A DNA stretch of 64,000 nt from Bacillus sp. UNC41MFS5. GTDB taxonomy: Bacteria > Bacillota > Bacilli > Bacillales_B > DSM-18226. The translations under genes and the position numbers were made by a program. Below, one piece after another: positions 7,784 to 16,160 of this stretch; within the stretch, counting starts at the first letter, position 1; every line of letters starts with the position of its first letter. The notes beneath the pieces were generated by a model that was not told the origin of the DNA, ran no database searches, and saw only the letters and a list, made by a program, of their open reading frames with translations. The DNA is taken from assembly GCF_000686805.1 (NCBI RefSeq), contig NZ_KK366017.1:868001-932000 (forward strand), read 5' to 3'.

Positions 7784-9064
7784 ATGTTACAAGGTCAAAA
7801 AAGATGGTTGTATATTGCCGTTCCAATTTTTTTCTTTTGGTTTTTCGGTCAGATTGATAAAGTAGGCATTTCGGTTATCCAAACAGATCCGGGATTCTTA
7901 AGTGATCTTGGTTTAACTGGCCCAGATAAAAATGCAAAAATTGGCCTAATTTCCTTTATATTCATGATTTCATACTCGTGTTCCAACGTTTTTTGGGGAA
8001 TTATTATCGACAAGTTAGGGGCAAGGAAAACAGCTGTTTTGGGTCTACTGGCATGGACAGCGACCATGGTAATTGGAGGGCTGTCTACTTCATATGAAAT
8101 GTTTTTAATTAGTAGAATCATCCTTGGAATCGGGGAAGGTATGATGATTCCAATATCGGGTAAATTTATTTCGAATTGGTTTAATAAGCGAGAGCTTGGC
8201 CGTGCACAATCATCCTGGATTACTGGCAACTATCTTGGTCCAGCAGTGGGTGCGGTTATCCTTATACTAGTTATTTCCACTTTTCATTGGCAGGCCGCAT
8301 TCTTTGTTCTTGCCGGCTTTAACTTATTTATTAATATTCCAATGTTCCTTTTTCTGACACGTAATACGCCAGAAGAACATCCACGTCTCAGTAAAGAAGA
8401 GGTCTCCTATATTCGCCAAAAAGACGAAACAGTTGATGCAGAGACGAAGCAATTCTTCGCTAAGGATTTTCGTTATTGGATTGTCTGGTTTGGCAATTTG
8501 ATGTCGTCCTTTCTTTTCTTTGGAATCAGTATTTGGCTGCCTACATATCTCGTTGAAGCCAAAGGCTTTGAAAGAGAAGCAATGACGGGGATTACTTCAT
8601 TATCGTGGCTATTCGCACTTGGATTTGTACTGGTTGGTGGATTCCTAGCAGACAAAACGAAACGCCCGAGTATACAGGCGACGATTCTTTTCATACTTAC
8701 AGCTTCATTTTTGACAATTGCAGTTATTGCACCAAATCCTATCGTGGCTGGCGTTTCAATGGGACTCGCAATGGGATCTCAGGGAGGAATGTTTCATCTA
8801 ACCAATTTATTCATCATCAAATTTTCAACACCTAAAACAGCGGGCCGCGCAGCCGGTTTAATGGGGTTCACGAATATTATGGGTGGTTTTTCGAGCTATA
8901 TTATGGGGTGGGTACGCGATTCGTCCGGTGGAGATTTTGGTCCATCCATTATCATGTTGATTGTGGCAGCTATTATTGGATTTGTGGCGTACCTGTTTAT
9001 GATTAAAAAAGAGGCTGCTGAATATCATCTAAGCAATACATCAGGAAATAAAGTAATTGTTTAA
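7784..9064 (+). CDS. MFS transporter, anion:cation symporter type
   Basis: This 426-residue carrier has 12 predicted helices. It opens MLQGQKRWLYIAVPIFFFWFF, has the motif-A like GIIIDKLGARKTAVLG between helices 2 and 3, and a second-half repeat near GGFLADKTKRPS. The family carries organic acids such as hexuronates, phthalates and hydroxyphenylacetates. The start at 7784 is chosen because it has GGGGGA upstream and matches the paralogue at 10977-12266; an upstream in-frame start at 7715 lacks support. It is probably the uptake system for the aromatic substrate and is preceded by palindrome and cre sites. Confidence 0.88.
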   Translation: MLQGQKRWLYIAVPIFFFWFFGQIDKVGISVIQTDPGFLSDLGLTGPDKNAKIGLISFIFMISYSCSNVFWGIIIDKLGARKTAVLGLLAWTATMVIGGLSTSYEMFLISRIILGIGEGMMIPISGKFISNWFNKRELGRAQSSWITGNYLGPAVGAVILILVISTFHWQAAFFVLAGFNLFINIPMFLFLTRNTPEEHPRLSKEEVSYIRQKDETVDAETKQFFAKDFRYWIVWFGNLMSSFLFFGISIWLPTYLVEAKGFEREAMTGITSLSWLFALGFVLVGGFLADKTKRPSIQATILFILTASFLTIAVIAPNPIVAGVSMGLAMGSQGGMFHLTNLFIIKFSTPKTAGRAAGLMGFTNIMGGFSSYIMGWVRDSSGGDFGPSIIMLIVAAIIGFVAYLFMIKKEAAEYHLSNTSGNKVIV

Positions 9065-9293
9065 ATGGAATTGACTTGAATCAAGTAGACAGCAGCGACC
9101 CGCTAAGCAGAATCAGACCAGGTGGTGGGAAAGCACACGGTTGGAAGATCCAGAATCCTTTTAATTAGATGGCTAAAAGTTACATAAAATAAGTTTTTAT
9201 ATGTGGATTCTTAGTATGAAGGAGCGCTAGATTCTTACTGAGAAACCAAAAGTATTTCTTTAATGAAATCAAATTTATTTGGGGGAAATGTTA

Positions 9294-9452
9294 ATGTGGC
9301 TCATCACTCTCTATTCAAATTCAAATATAAAAATGTTTGAGTTTGACACAGCGGAAGAAGCAAAAGAAGCTTTCGAAAACATTGAAGGCTGTAAGATTCT
9401 TTCCGAGATTGTTTATTATAATGATTATGGTGTTGAATTAGTTGCTGTTTAA
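9294..9452 (+). CDS. Small acidic protein (52 aa)
   Basis: ATG 9294 follows GGGGGAAATG. The product is MWLITLYSNSNIKMFEFDTAEEAKEAFENI..., ending VYYNDYGVELVAV. The pattern of strand, helix (TAEEAKEAFEN), strand looks like half of a small alpha/beta fold. No family is recognised. It lies between the carrier and malic enzyme genes. The 229 bp before it contain nothing recognisable, and it is followed by a short GGGCTGAAGCCC hairpin at 9483. Confidence 0.55.
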   Translation: MWLITLYSNSNIKMFEFDTAEEAKEAFENIEGCKILSEIVYYNDYGVELVAV

Positions 9453-9577
9453 GATCTTTTCCATGATAACTAAGAATAAAATGGGCTGAAGCCCAAAGTT
9501 ATGTATCCTTTTCACATAGCTCTTTTTTCTCGATTTTCCTATAACAATAACATATTAAACAAAGGGAGAGACATTGT

Positions 9578-10825
9578 ATGTCAACTTTACGTGAAGAAGC
9601 ATTAAAGATGCACAAAGAAAATCGAGGAAAGCTTGGTGTTCACTCAAAAGTCGCAGTACGAAATGCAAACGATTTAAGTCTTGCTTATTCACCAGGCGTT
9701 GCAGAACCCTGCCTGGACATTCATGAGAATGAAAGCAAGGTATATGACTATACAATGAAGGGTAATCTTGTTGCAGTTGTTTCAAATGGAACAGCTGTAC
9801 TCGGACTTGGAAATATTGGCCCAAAAGCTGCAATGCCGGTTATGGAGGGAAAAGCATTGTTATTCAAGTCATTTGCCGATGTAGATGCATTCCCTCTTTG
9901 CTTAGATACAACTGATTGTGACAAAATTATCGAGGTTGTCAAATTACTTGAGCCTACATTTGGCGGGATTAACTTAGAAGACATTTCTGCACCTCAATGT
10001 TTTGAAATTGAAGATCGCTTACGAAAAGTTTGCAATATTCCCATTTTCCATGATGATCAACACGGTACTGCAATCGTAACAGCTGCCGGATTAATCAACG
10101 CTCTAAAATTGGCTGACAAGAAAATTGAAGATATTCGCGTAGTCGCAAACGGTGCGGGTGCCGCAGGAGTGGCGATTATTAAGCTGTTGCTTCATATGGG
10201 AGTAAAAGATGTTATTTTATGTGATACAAAAGGAATCATCTATGAAGGCCGTCCTGAGGGAATGAATTCATTTAAAGAAGAAATGGCCCGTATGACTAAT
10301 AAAGAACAACAACAAGGGTCATTAGCGGATGCGCTAGTGGGAGCAGATGTGTTTGTCGGGGTATCAGCTGCAGGTGTTGTTACCAAAGAGATGGTTCGTT
10401 CCATGAATCAAAATCCGATCATTTTTGCGATGGCGAATCCGGTGCCGGAAATTATGCCGGAGGATGCAAAAGAAGCGGGAGCACTGGTAGTTGGGACGGG
10501 CCGCTCTGATTACCCGAATCAGGTGAATAATGTACTTGCATTCCCAGGCATCTTCCGCGGTGCTTTAGACGTTCAGGCAAAAGAAATCAATGAAGAAATG
10601 AAACTGGCAGCTGTTTATGCCATTGCTGGATTGATTTCAGAGGAAGACCTCCATACTGACTATGTGATCCCGGATCCATTTGACCGCCGGGTTGCTGCCC
10701 ATGTAGCAGCGGCTGTGGCTAAAGCTGCAATGGAAACGGATGTTTCACGAAAAATTGTAAATGTAGAAGAGATCAAAAAGCGTCTATTAACACTTGAAGA
10801 AGAAAAACAACCTGCTTTTGTATAA
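9578..10825 (+). CDS. NAD(P)-dependent malic enzyme
   Basis: The 415-residue protein oxidatively decarboxylates L-malate to pyruvate. It closely follows the Bacillus YtsJ type: [57 protein letters not shown] and [15 protein letters not shown], followed by the Rossmann motif ANGAGAAG (~191-198). Metal and substrate residues in EDISAP and DDQHG are intact. GGGAGAGA precedes the ATG. It sits in the catabolic region between two carriers, suggesting it drains C4 acids made from the aromatic ring or from aspartate and gives NADPH. A housekeeping copy probably exists elsewhere. Confidence 0.92.
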   Translation: MSTLREEALKMHKENRGKLGVHSKVAVRNANDLSLAYSPGVAEPCLDIHENESKVYDYTMKGNLVAVVSNGTAVLGLGNIGPKAAMPVMEGKALLFKSFADVDAFPLCLDTTDCDKIIEVVKLLEPTFGGINLEDISAPQCFEIEDRLRKVCNIPIFHDDQHGTAIVTAAGLINALKLADKKIEDIRVVANGAGAAGVAIIKLLLHMGVKDVILCDTKGIIYEGRPEGMNSFKEEMARMTNKEQQQGSLADALVGADVFVGVSAAGVVTKEMVRSMNQNPIIFAMANPVPEIMPEDAKEAGALVVGTGRSDYPNQVNNVLAFPGIFRGALDVQAKEINEEMKLAAVYAIAGLISEEDLHTDYVIPDPFDRRVAAHVAAAVAKAAMETDVSRKIVNVEEIKKRLLTLEEEKQPAFV

Positions 10826-10850
10826 ATCCAGGGAAACTATGACTATCTAA

Positions 10851-10910
10851 AAATCCCCTTCCTGTAGACGTTAAAGATTTAACTTTGATCGGTCTAATGG
10901 AAGGGGATTT
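10851..10910. terminator. Bidirectional terminator between malic enzyme and MFS gene 2
   Basis: AAATCCCCTTCC at 10851-10862 pairs perfectly with GGAAGGGGATTT at 10899-10910, with a GTAGAC/GGTCTA extension inside. It lies between convergent genes. Confidence 0.7.
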
Positions 10911-10976
10911 ATGAATTTGTGATCTTACAATTTTTTTATTATTGATTCAAAATATATTTTCGAAAAATGCATTCTT

Positions 10977-12266
10977 TTAGGCGTGCCTTTTTTGAGTAGG
11001 GAGAGGAGCTGAATGAAGTTCAGTTGCCTCTTTTTTAACCGTAAATACATAAGCGCCCAAACCTAAAATAGATGCAAAAATTAACATAGCAATGGATGTA
11101 CTGAAGTCCCCGTTTGATATGTCACGAAGCCAGCCCATAATATAGCTTGAAAAGCCGCCCATAATATTTGTGAATCCCATCAAACCTGCTGCCCGACCGG
11201 CTGTTTCTGGTGTTGAGTATTTTACCATAAGCAAATTACTCAGATGGAACACACCGCCCTGGCATCCCATTGCAAGACCCATACAAATCCCCGCTATAAT
11301 TGGATTTGGGATAAAAACTGCCACTGTCAAAAAGATGGTTGTCATTATAAATAAAATCGATGCCATTAAACCTGGCCGTCTTGTCTTATCGGCAAGAAAA
11401 CCGCATGACAGAACAAATCCAAGCGCAAATAACCAGGAGAGGGAAGTGATGCTTGACATCCCTTTTTGTTCGAAGCCTTTTGCTTCCATAAGATATGTTG
11501 GGAGCCAAATACTGATCCCGAAGAAAAGGAAAGAACATACGAGCATACCAAACCAGACAATCCAGAAACGGTAATCCTGAGCAAAACTCTTATTCTCAGA
11601 CGCGATTCCCTCTTTCTCATCAACATCCAAATGACGGATAAAAGCCAGTTCTTCGTTACTAACCCGCGGGTGCTCTTCTGGTTTATTTCTTGTCAGGAAG
11701 ATAAACATTGGGATATTAATAAATAAGTTAAACGTCGCTAGAATAAAGAAAGCTGACTGCCAGTGGAGTGATGAAATAATGAGAGTCAATACAACGGCTC
11801 CAATCGCCGGTCCTAAATAATTTCCAGTAAGCCCAGCTGCCTGAGCACGTCCTATTTCGCGATTATTAAACCAGGAAGAAATAAATTTACCGGATACAGG
11901 AAGCATCATCCCTTCGCCAAAACCAAGAATAATTCGGCTTACTAAAAATATTTCATATGAAGTAGTGAGACCTGACGAAAACATGGTAAGCGTCCAAATG
12001 GATAATCCAGCAATAGCTGTTTTTCGCGCACCAAATTTATCAATAATGAAGCCCCAAAAAAGATTTGAAACCCCATAAGCTATAGTAAAAACAAACGAAA
12101 GAAGACCAATTTTTGTATTTTTGTCTTCACCTGTTATCCCGAACGTATTCAAGAAATCCGGATCTGTTTGAATGATGGAAATACCCACCTTATCAATTTG
12201 TCCAAAGAACCAAAAGAAAAAAATCGGTACGGCAATATATAACCATCTTTTTTGTCCTTGAAGCAT
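10977..12266 (-). CDS. MFS transporter, paralogue of the 7784-9064 carrier
   Basis: This 429-residue, 12-helix carrier is nearly the same at the N-terminus (MLQGQKRWLYIAVPIFFFWF) and shares GRAAGLMGFTNIMGGFSSYIMGW with the first carrier. Like it, this protein belongs to the anion:cation symporter group. CAAGGAGAAG precedes the ATG. It is divergent from iclR, and a strong cre-like site (12299-12314) lies in its leader. Two carriers may import related acids (substrate and intermediate) or be redundant; sequence alone cannot tell. Confidence 0.88.
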   Translation of the reverse strand: MLQGQKRWLYIAVPIFFFWFFGQIDKVGISIIQTDPDFLNTFGITGEDKNTKIGLLSFVFTIAYGVSNLFWGFIIDKFGARKTAIAGLSIWTLTMFSSGLTTSYEIFLVSRIILGFGEGMMLPVSGKFISSWFNNREIGRAQAAGLTGNYLGPAIGAVVLTLIISSLHWQSAFFILATFNLFINIPMFIFLTRNKPEEHPRVSNEELAFIRHLDVDEKEGIASENKSFAQDYRFWIVWFGMLVCSFLFFGISIWLPTYLMEAKGFEQKGMSSITSLSWLFALGFVLSCGFLADKTRRPGLMASILFIMTTIFLTVAVFIPNPIIAGICMGLAMGCQGGVFHLSNLLMVKYSTPETAGRAAGLMGFTNIMGGFSSYIMGWLRDISNGDFSTSIAMLIFASILGLGAYVFTVKKEATELHSAPLPTQKRHA

Positions 12267-12298
12267 AATATCTTCTCCTTGTTAAAGCTTAATTAATA

Positions 12299-12314
12299 AT
12301 TAAAACGTTTACAA
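12299..12314. promoter_or_regulatory. CcpA cre-like site (MFS gene 2)
   Basis: ATTAAAACGTTTACAA differs from the cre consensus at one position. It stands about 33 bp upstream of the minus-strand carrier start. Confidence 0.5.
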
Positions 12315-12446
12315 TTGAAAAATATGTTTTGTTGATGAAACGTTTTTAATATATATACGATAAAATAAGTATAATTGTTTGTCAATTTAATATATTAACA
12401 TATTGAATTTAATTTCAGACAAATATATAATTTATTTATTAACGAT

Positions 12447-12462
12447 GTTTTATATATGAAAA
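12447..12462. promoter_or_regulatory. Degenerate IclR-candidate operator before iclR
   Basis: GTTTTATATATGAAAA keeps the left half and centre of the GTTTTATATATAAAAC palindrome, with two changes in the right half. It is placed 80 bp upstream of the IclR start, as expected for autoregulation. This is inferred from pattern only. Confidence 0.4.
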
Positions 12463-12541
12463 AATAAATTATTAGATAATGATCAGTTTCTCCTATATAT
12501 TAAGGGGCTCTGAAAGAGTAAACAACGGGAGGAATACTCGA

Positions 12542-13357
12542 ATGGTAAGCGAAGAAAAAGAAAAGTATAGTGCCAATTCATTAGTAAGAGGATTGGAAAT
12601 AATAAAGCTTTTTAATGAAGAACAGCCGAGTTTGTCACTTTCAGAAATAGCGAAACAGCTGGGCGTTAGCAGAACGGTACCATATCGTTTATTATTTACA
12701 CTTCAAAATATGGGTTACCTGTCTCAGGATGAAAATACAAAACATTATAAATTATCTCCAAAAGTGCTTGAATTGGGTTTTAGTTATTTAAACAGCTTGA
12801 AATTCCCGGAAATTGCCCAACCTTATATGGAAAAGCTGCGTGATGAAATCGGTGCTTCTTGTCATTTGTCTATTTTGGATGGACAGGAAGTGGTATACGT
12901 AGGAAGTGCTCCGGTCAGGGGTGTATCCGCTATCAATGTGAACATTGGAATGAGACTCCCAGCTCATGCAACAGCCAATGGAAAATTATTGCTTGCTTAT
13001 CAGTCAAAAGAAAGTCTGAAGCAAATGTTTCATGTCTCAAACCTAACTCCTTATACAGCTAAGACACTCATAACACCGAGTGAGTTTCAACAGCAATTAG
13101 AAACAATACGGCAAAAAGGATATTCAATGACTAGTGGAGAATTCCATCCGGGTATTCGTTCTGTTGCAGCGCCGATTTTTGATAGAACTGGAGAAATTTT
13201 GGCGGCTTTGAATGTCGTAGCAACAGAATCGGCTTACCAGGAAGATTTTATGGATAAAATTTCTTTGCCAAAAGTACTGGAAGTTTCCCAGTTACTATCG
13301 AATTATATGGGATACAGTGGAGGAATTCCAAAAGCGTTTAATCAAAAGGATGTCTGA
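12542..13357 (+). CDS. IclR-family transcriptional regulator
   Basis: The 271-residue protein has an N-terminal winged helix (residues ~10-75: NSLVRGLEIIKLF, SLSEIAKQLGVSRTVPYRLL) and a C-terminal effector domain with the IclR signature region GMRLPAHATANGKLLLA and SGEFHPGIRSVAAPIFD. IclR proteins commonly control aromatic-acid pathways. The ATG at 12542 is preferred because GGGAGGAAT lies eight bases ahead; the frame is open further upstream to 12479. It is divergent from MFS gene 2 and upstream of the catabolic operon. Likely targets are the palindromes at 7645, 12447 and 13659. Confidence 0.88.
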   Translation: MVSEEKEKYSANSLVRGLEIIKLFNEEQPSLSLSEIAKQLGVSRTVPYRLLFTLQNMGYLSQDENTKHYKLSPKVLELGFSYLNSLKFPEIAQPYMEKLRDEIGASCHLSILDGQEVVYVGSAPVRGVSAINVNIGMRLPAHATANGKLLLAYQSKESLKQMFHVSNLTPYTAKTLITPSEFQQQLETIRQKGYSMTSGEFHPGIRSVAAPIFDRTGEILAALNVVATESAYQEDFMDKISLPKVLEVSQLLSNYMGYSGGIPKAFNQKDV

Positions 13358-13398
13358 AAAAGCAATTGATCTTAACTATAAAAAGAATCATCTTTTTT

Positions 13399-13446
13399 CA
13401 AAAGTGTGGATACCCGATCTTTAGGGTAACCACACTTTTTTGTTGT
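13399..13446 (+). terminator. Terminator of iclR
   Basis: AAAAGTGTGG pairs with CCACACTTTT, extended by TACCC/GGGTA inside with single-base bulges, followed by a T run. It separates iclR from the operon promoter. Confidence 0.8.
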
Positions 13447-13609
13447 TTAGAAAATATATTTATAAACTGTGGGTAAACGTTTCGTCATAAAGTTCCAAGT
13501 TTTATAAGTTACTTCCGCTTTTGTTCATAGTTTTAGATAAAGCCTTGGATTGTTCAAAAAAAGTGGGGTTTTAAAATAAAAACACTTTTAAATTTTCTAA
13601 AAACTAATC

Positions 13610-13638
13610 TTGACAATATAATGATTCCATTTTAGAAT
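13610..13638 (+). promoter_or_regulatory. Sigma-A promoter of the catabolic operon
   Basis: TTGACA (13610-13615) and TAGAAT (13633-13638) are separated by exactly 17 bp. Transcription should start near 13645. The palindromic operator begins 20 bp after the -10 box, so a bound repressor would block early elongation. Confidence 0.7.
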
Positions 13639-13658
13639 TAATTTATAAATAAAACATT

Positions 13659-13674
13659 GTTTTATATATAAAAC
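13659..13674. promoter_or_regulatory. Candidate IclR operator (copy 2)
   Basis: GTTTTATATATAAAAC, identical to the site at 7645-7660, with TT/AA extending the symmetry to 20 bp. It lies between the sigma-A promoter and the cupin gene. Confidence 0.6.
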
Positions 13675-13717
13675 AAAATGCATATAAAGAACAATGAATA
13701 AAGGGAGGATTTATAAA

Positions 13718-14251
13718 ATGACAAAAGAAACTTTTTCGGTTAAAGAATTTGAAAAAAAATATGTGGCCCGCTTGGAAGACCGTACACTTGATTGGAATGT
13801 CTTGAAGTTCCAGGAGGAAATTGACCCAGCTTATAGACGTGCACAATTGCGATATATTGGTCGAGGTGCTACTGCGAATAATGATTCAAATGTAATTGCA
13901 GCGGAACATTTTACATTAAGTACAATGGTGCTTCCTCCAGGATGTATCGGGCCGTTGCACCTCCACGATGATGTAGAAGAAGTATTTTTTATTCTTGAGG
14001 GAGAAGTTACAGCGTTAATTCAGGAAGACAGCAATAGTGAAGTTCATGAAATTAAACTGAATGCGAGAGACTGCATCAGCAGCCCTCCAGGAGTATATCG
14101 CGGAATCAGAAATGATGGAAAAGAAGAGGCGCGTATGCTCGTTATGCTTGGCGCAGTAAAGCCTAATTTGCCAACCTATCCAGAAGGTAGCGCACTTGAA
14201 GAACTACGTAAACAACGTGCTAAAGAAAGAGAAGCAATCATTAAAGGTTGA
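13718..14251 (+). CDS. Cupin-domain protein, first gene of the aromatic operon
   Basis: A 177-residue single-cupin protein. The motif pair is visible: PLHLHDDVEEVFFILEGE (residues ~87-104, two His and one Glu as metal ligands) and a second half with ARDCISSPPGVYRGIRN. Cupins of this kind bind a metal and act as small dioxygenases, isomerases or sensors in ring-degradation clusters. AGGGAGGATTT precedes ATG 13718; an upstream in-frame ATG (13694) lacks a site. The exact reaction is unknown. A hairpin and a cre-like site separate it from the next gene. Confidence 0.8.
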   Translation: MTKETFSVKEFEKKYVARLEDRTLDWNVLKFQEEIDPAYRRAQLRYIGRGATANNDSNVIAAEHFTLSTMVLPPGCIGPLHLHDDVEEVFFILEGEVTALIQEDSNSEVHEIKLNARDCISSPPGVYRGIRNDGKEEARMLVMLGAVKPNLPTYPEGSALEELRKQRAKEREAIIKG

Positions 14252-14270
14252 TTAATAAATAGAAAAGTCA

Positions 14271-14306
14271 CAGCTGCATTATGAAAAATAATGCAGTTGC
14301 CTTTTC
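14271..14306 (+). terminator. Terminator/attenuator-like hairpin inside the operon
   Basis: A 12-bp stem (CAGCTGCATTAT with ATAATGCAGTTG, one G-T pair, loop GAAAA) is followed by CCTTTTCT. No good promoter is visible between it and the dioxygenase gene, so partial read-through is likely, giving more cupin than downstream message. Confidence 0.55.
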
Positions 14307-14320
14307 TAGAGCGTTGCCAA

Positions 14321-14336
14321 ATGAAAACGTTTTCTG
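14321..14336. promoter_or_regulatory. CcpA cre-like site within the operon
   Basis: ATGAAAACGTTTTCTG contains the symmetric core GAAAACGTTTTC and misses the consensus only at its last two positions. It is 37 bp before the dioxygenase start. Confidence 0.45.
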
Positions 14337-14372
14337 ATGCGAGGGATATCTGTTTAATGGGAGGTATAAAAA

Positions 14373-15296
14373 GTGCTTGGAATTACTCATTTACGGCATA
14401 TTAGTTTGATTACGTCGAATTTTGACGAACAAGCAGAGTTTTATGAAAAGGTTTGGGGTTTAGATAGAGTGAATGTTCCAAAAGAAGAAAATACAGTTTA
14501 TTTTCGTGGGGCTGGACCAGAACACCATATTGTAAGCCTTCACAAAGGAGAAAAGCGTGGTTTGCACCACATCTCATTTGGGATGGTCGATAAAAACGCA
14601 GTGGATCGTGCAGCTGAAATATTACAGTCAAAAGGTGTACGTATTATCCAACATCCAGGTTATTTGGATGAAGCAGGAGCTGGATATGGACTTCGGTTTG
14701 TGGATCCAGAAAATCGCGTGATAGAGCTTTCGGCTTGGGTGGAAGTCCAAACGTCCATTTGGAACAAGAAAAACGTTGATCCTGTGAAATTGAATCATGT
14801 TGTCATGAACACAAAAGACTTAGATATGATTGTAGAGTTTTATACAGATGTACTTGGCTTTAAAGTAACGGATTGGAGCGAGCACCAAATGTCTTTCTTG
14901 CGGTGTAACCGAAAACACCACTCAATCGCATTCAATCAAGATACACATGCTTCAGTCAATCACATTGCTTACGAGGTTGATTCAGTCGATGAACTAATGC
15001 GTGGTATAAGCAATGTTCGAAAAGCTGGCTATAGTGAATTATGGGGGCCTGGACGTCATGGACCAGGAGACAATATTTTCTGTTATTTTCAGGACCCAGG
15101 CGGATTCGTTATGGAGTATACGTGCTATCTCGAAACGATTGAAGATGAGTCTGAGTGGAGAGCACGTGTATGGAAACGTGTGCCTCATTTAATGGATCAA
15201 TGGGGTATTGCAGGGCCACCGAGACCTGAAGCTCGAAAAGCAATGGGTGGAGATCCCGATCCAGGCTGGGTAGATGCAGCAGTTAACGTTCGTTAA
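14373..15296 (+). CDS. Type I extradiol (meta-cleavage) dioxygenase
   Basis: A 307-residue VOC-fold protein with two repeats (residues ~5-120 and ~138-255). The second repeat has the Fe(II) ligands H142 (KLNHVVM), H197 (SVNHIAYE) and E249 (FVMEYT). H183 and Y238 stand at the spacing of the catalytic His and Tyr of biphenyl-diol dioxygenases. It should split a catechol next to the hydroxyl pair, giving a yellow semialdehyde or dienoate. It starts at GTG 14373 with GGGAGG upstream. The dihydrodiol dehydrogenase downstream would make its catechol, and the hydrolase at 22983 could use its product. The ring substituent cannot be read from sequence. Confidence 0.88.
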   Translation: MLGITHLRHISLITSNFDEQAEFYEKVWGLDRVNVPKEENTVYFRGAGPEHHIVSLHKGEKRGLHHISFGMVDKNAVDRAAEILQSKGVRIIQHPGYLDEAGAGYGLRFVDPENRVIELSAWVEVQTSIWNKKNVDPVKLNHVVMNTKDLDMIVEFYTDVLGFKVTDWSEHQMSFLRCNRKHHSIAFNQDTHASVNHIAYEVDSVDELMRGISNVRKAGYSELWGPGRHGPGDNIFCYFQDPGGFVMEYTCYLETIEDESEWRARVWKRVPHLMDQWGIAGPPRPEARKAMGGDPDPGWVDAAVNVR

Positions 15297-15337
15297 TGCG
15301 GCGAATCGAGAAGCTACATATTTAAAGGAGTGACGAG

Positions 15338-16129
15338 ATGGACTTAGGTTTGAAAGGAAAAGTTGCTGTTATTATGGGAGGCACATCAGGTGTAGGATTA
15401 AAAACAGCAGAAATGTTTTTAGGTGAAGGCGCAAAAGTAGCTATATGTGGAAGAAGCGAAGAGCGCATGGAAAATGCCCAACATCAATTGCAATCATTTG
15501 GGAACAAAGAAGATATTTTTGCATCAACTTGTGACGTTACCTCGAAATCAGACGTTGAATCGTTTATTAACAGGACATCAGAAAAGTTAGGCGGAATTGA
15601 TATATTAGTAAATGCTGCTGGACAAAGCGTGATGGGTTATTTTTTTGACATTACAGATGAACAGTGGCAAGAACAAATTCAATTAAAGTATTTTGCTATC
15701 ATTTATGCGGTTCGTTCTGCTCATCCACACCTTGTTAAAAGAGGTGGCGGGCGGATTATTAATATTAATGCCACGCTTGCTAAAGAGCCTGAGCGTCACA
15801 TGGTAGCGACTGCAGCTACACGGGCTGGTCTTTTAAATTTAAGCAAAACTTTGTCTCAAGAACTGGCTTTAGACAATATATTAGTGAATTCAGTTAGCCT
15901 CGGGTTGATTCGGACTGATCAATGGGAGCGCAGAAGATTGAAAAATGCCCCTGATATGGATCCGGAAGAATATTATAGAGATCTTGCGAAAAAACGGAAT
16001 ATTCCACTTGGCCGTGTAGGTGAAGTGGAAGAAGTTGCTAGTGTTATCGTATTTCTAGCTTCAGACAAAGCGAGTTATGTAGCTGGCTCGACGATTGAAA
16101 CTGCAGGAGCGATAGGTAAAGCGCTTTAA
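15338..16129 (+). CDS. SDR-fold protein lacking the catalytic Ser-Tyr-Lys
   Basis: This 263-residue Rossmann protein keeps the cofactor motif GGTSGVG (14-20), NAAG (92-95) and the C-terminal substrate region. The active site is changed: where S-Y-K is expected it has A145, T158 and R162 (ATAATRAGL in place of YxxSKAGL). It may be a binding or structural protein, or catalyse something other than hydride transfer. AAAGGAGTG precedes the ATG. It sits between the extradiol dioxygenase and the ThDP enzyme in the operon. The loss is not from decay: the frame is intact and conserved elsewhere. Confidence 0.85.
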   Translation: MDLGLKGKVAVIMGGTSGVGLKTAEMFLGEGAKVAICGRSEERMENAQHQLQSFGNKEDIFASTCDVTSKSDVESFINRTSEKLGGIDILVNAAGQSVMGYFFDITDEQWQEQIQLKYFAIIYAVRSAHPHLVKRGGGRIININATLAKEPERHMVATAATRAGLLNLSKTLSQELALDNILVNSVSLGLIRTDQWERRRLKNAPDMDPEEYYRDLAKKRNIPLGRVGEVEEVASVIVFLASDKASYVAGSTIETAGAIGKAL

Positions 16130-16160
16130 TTATATTACTAAACAAAGGTAGGATATCACA

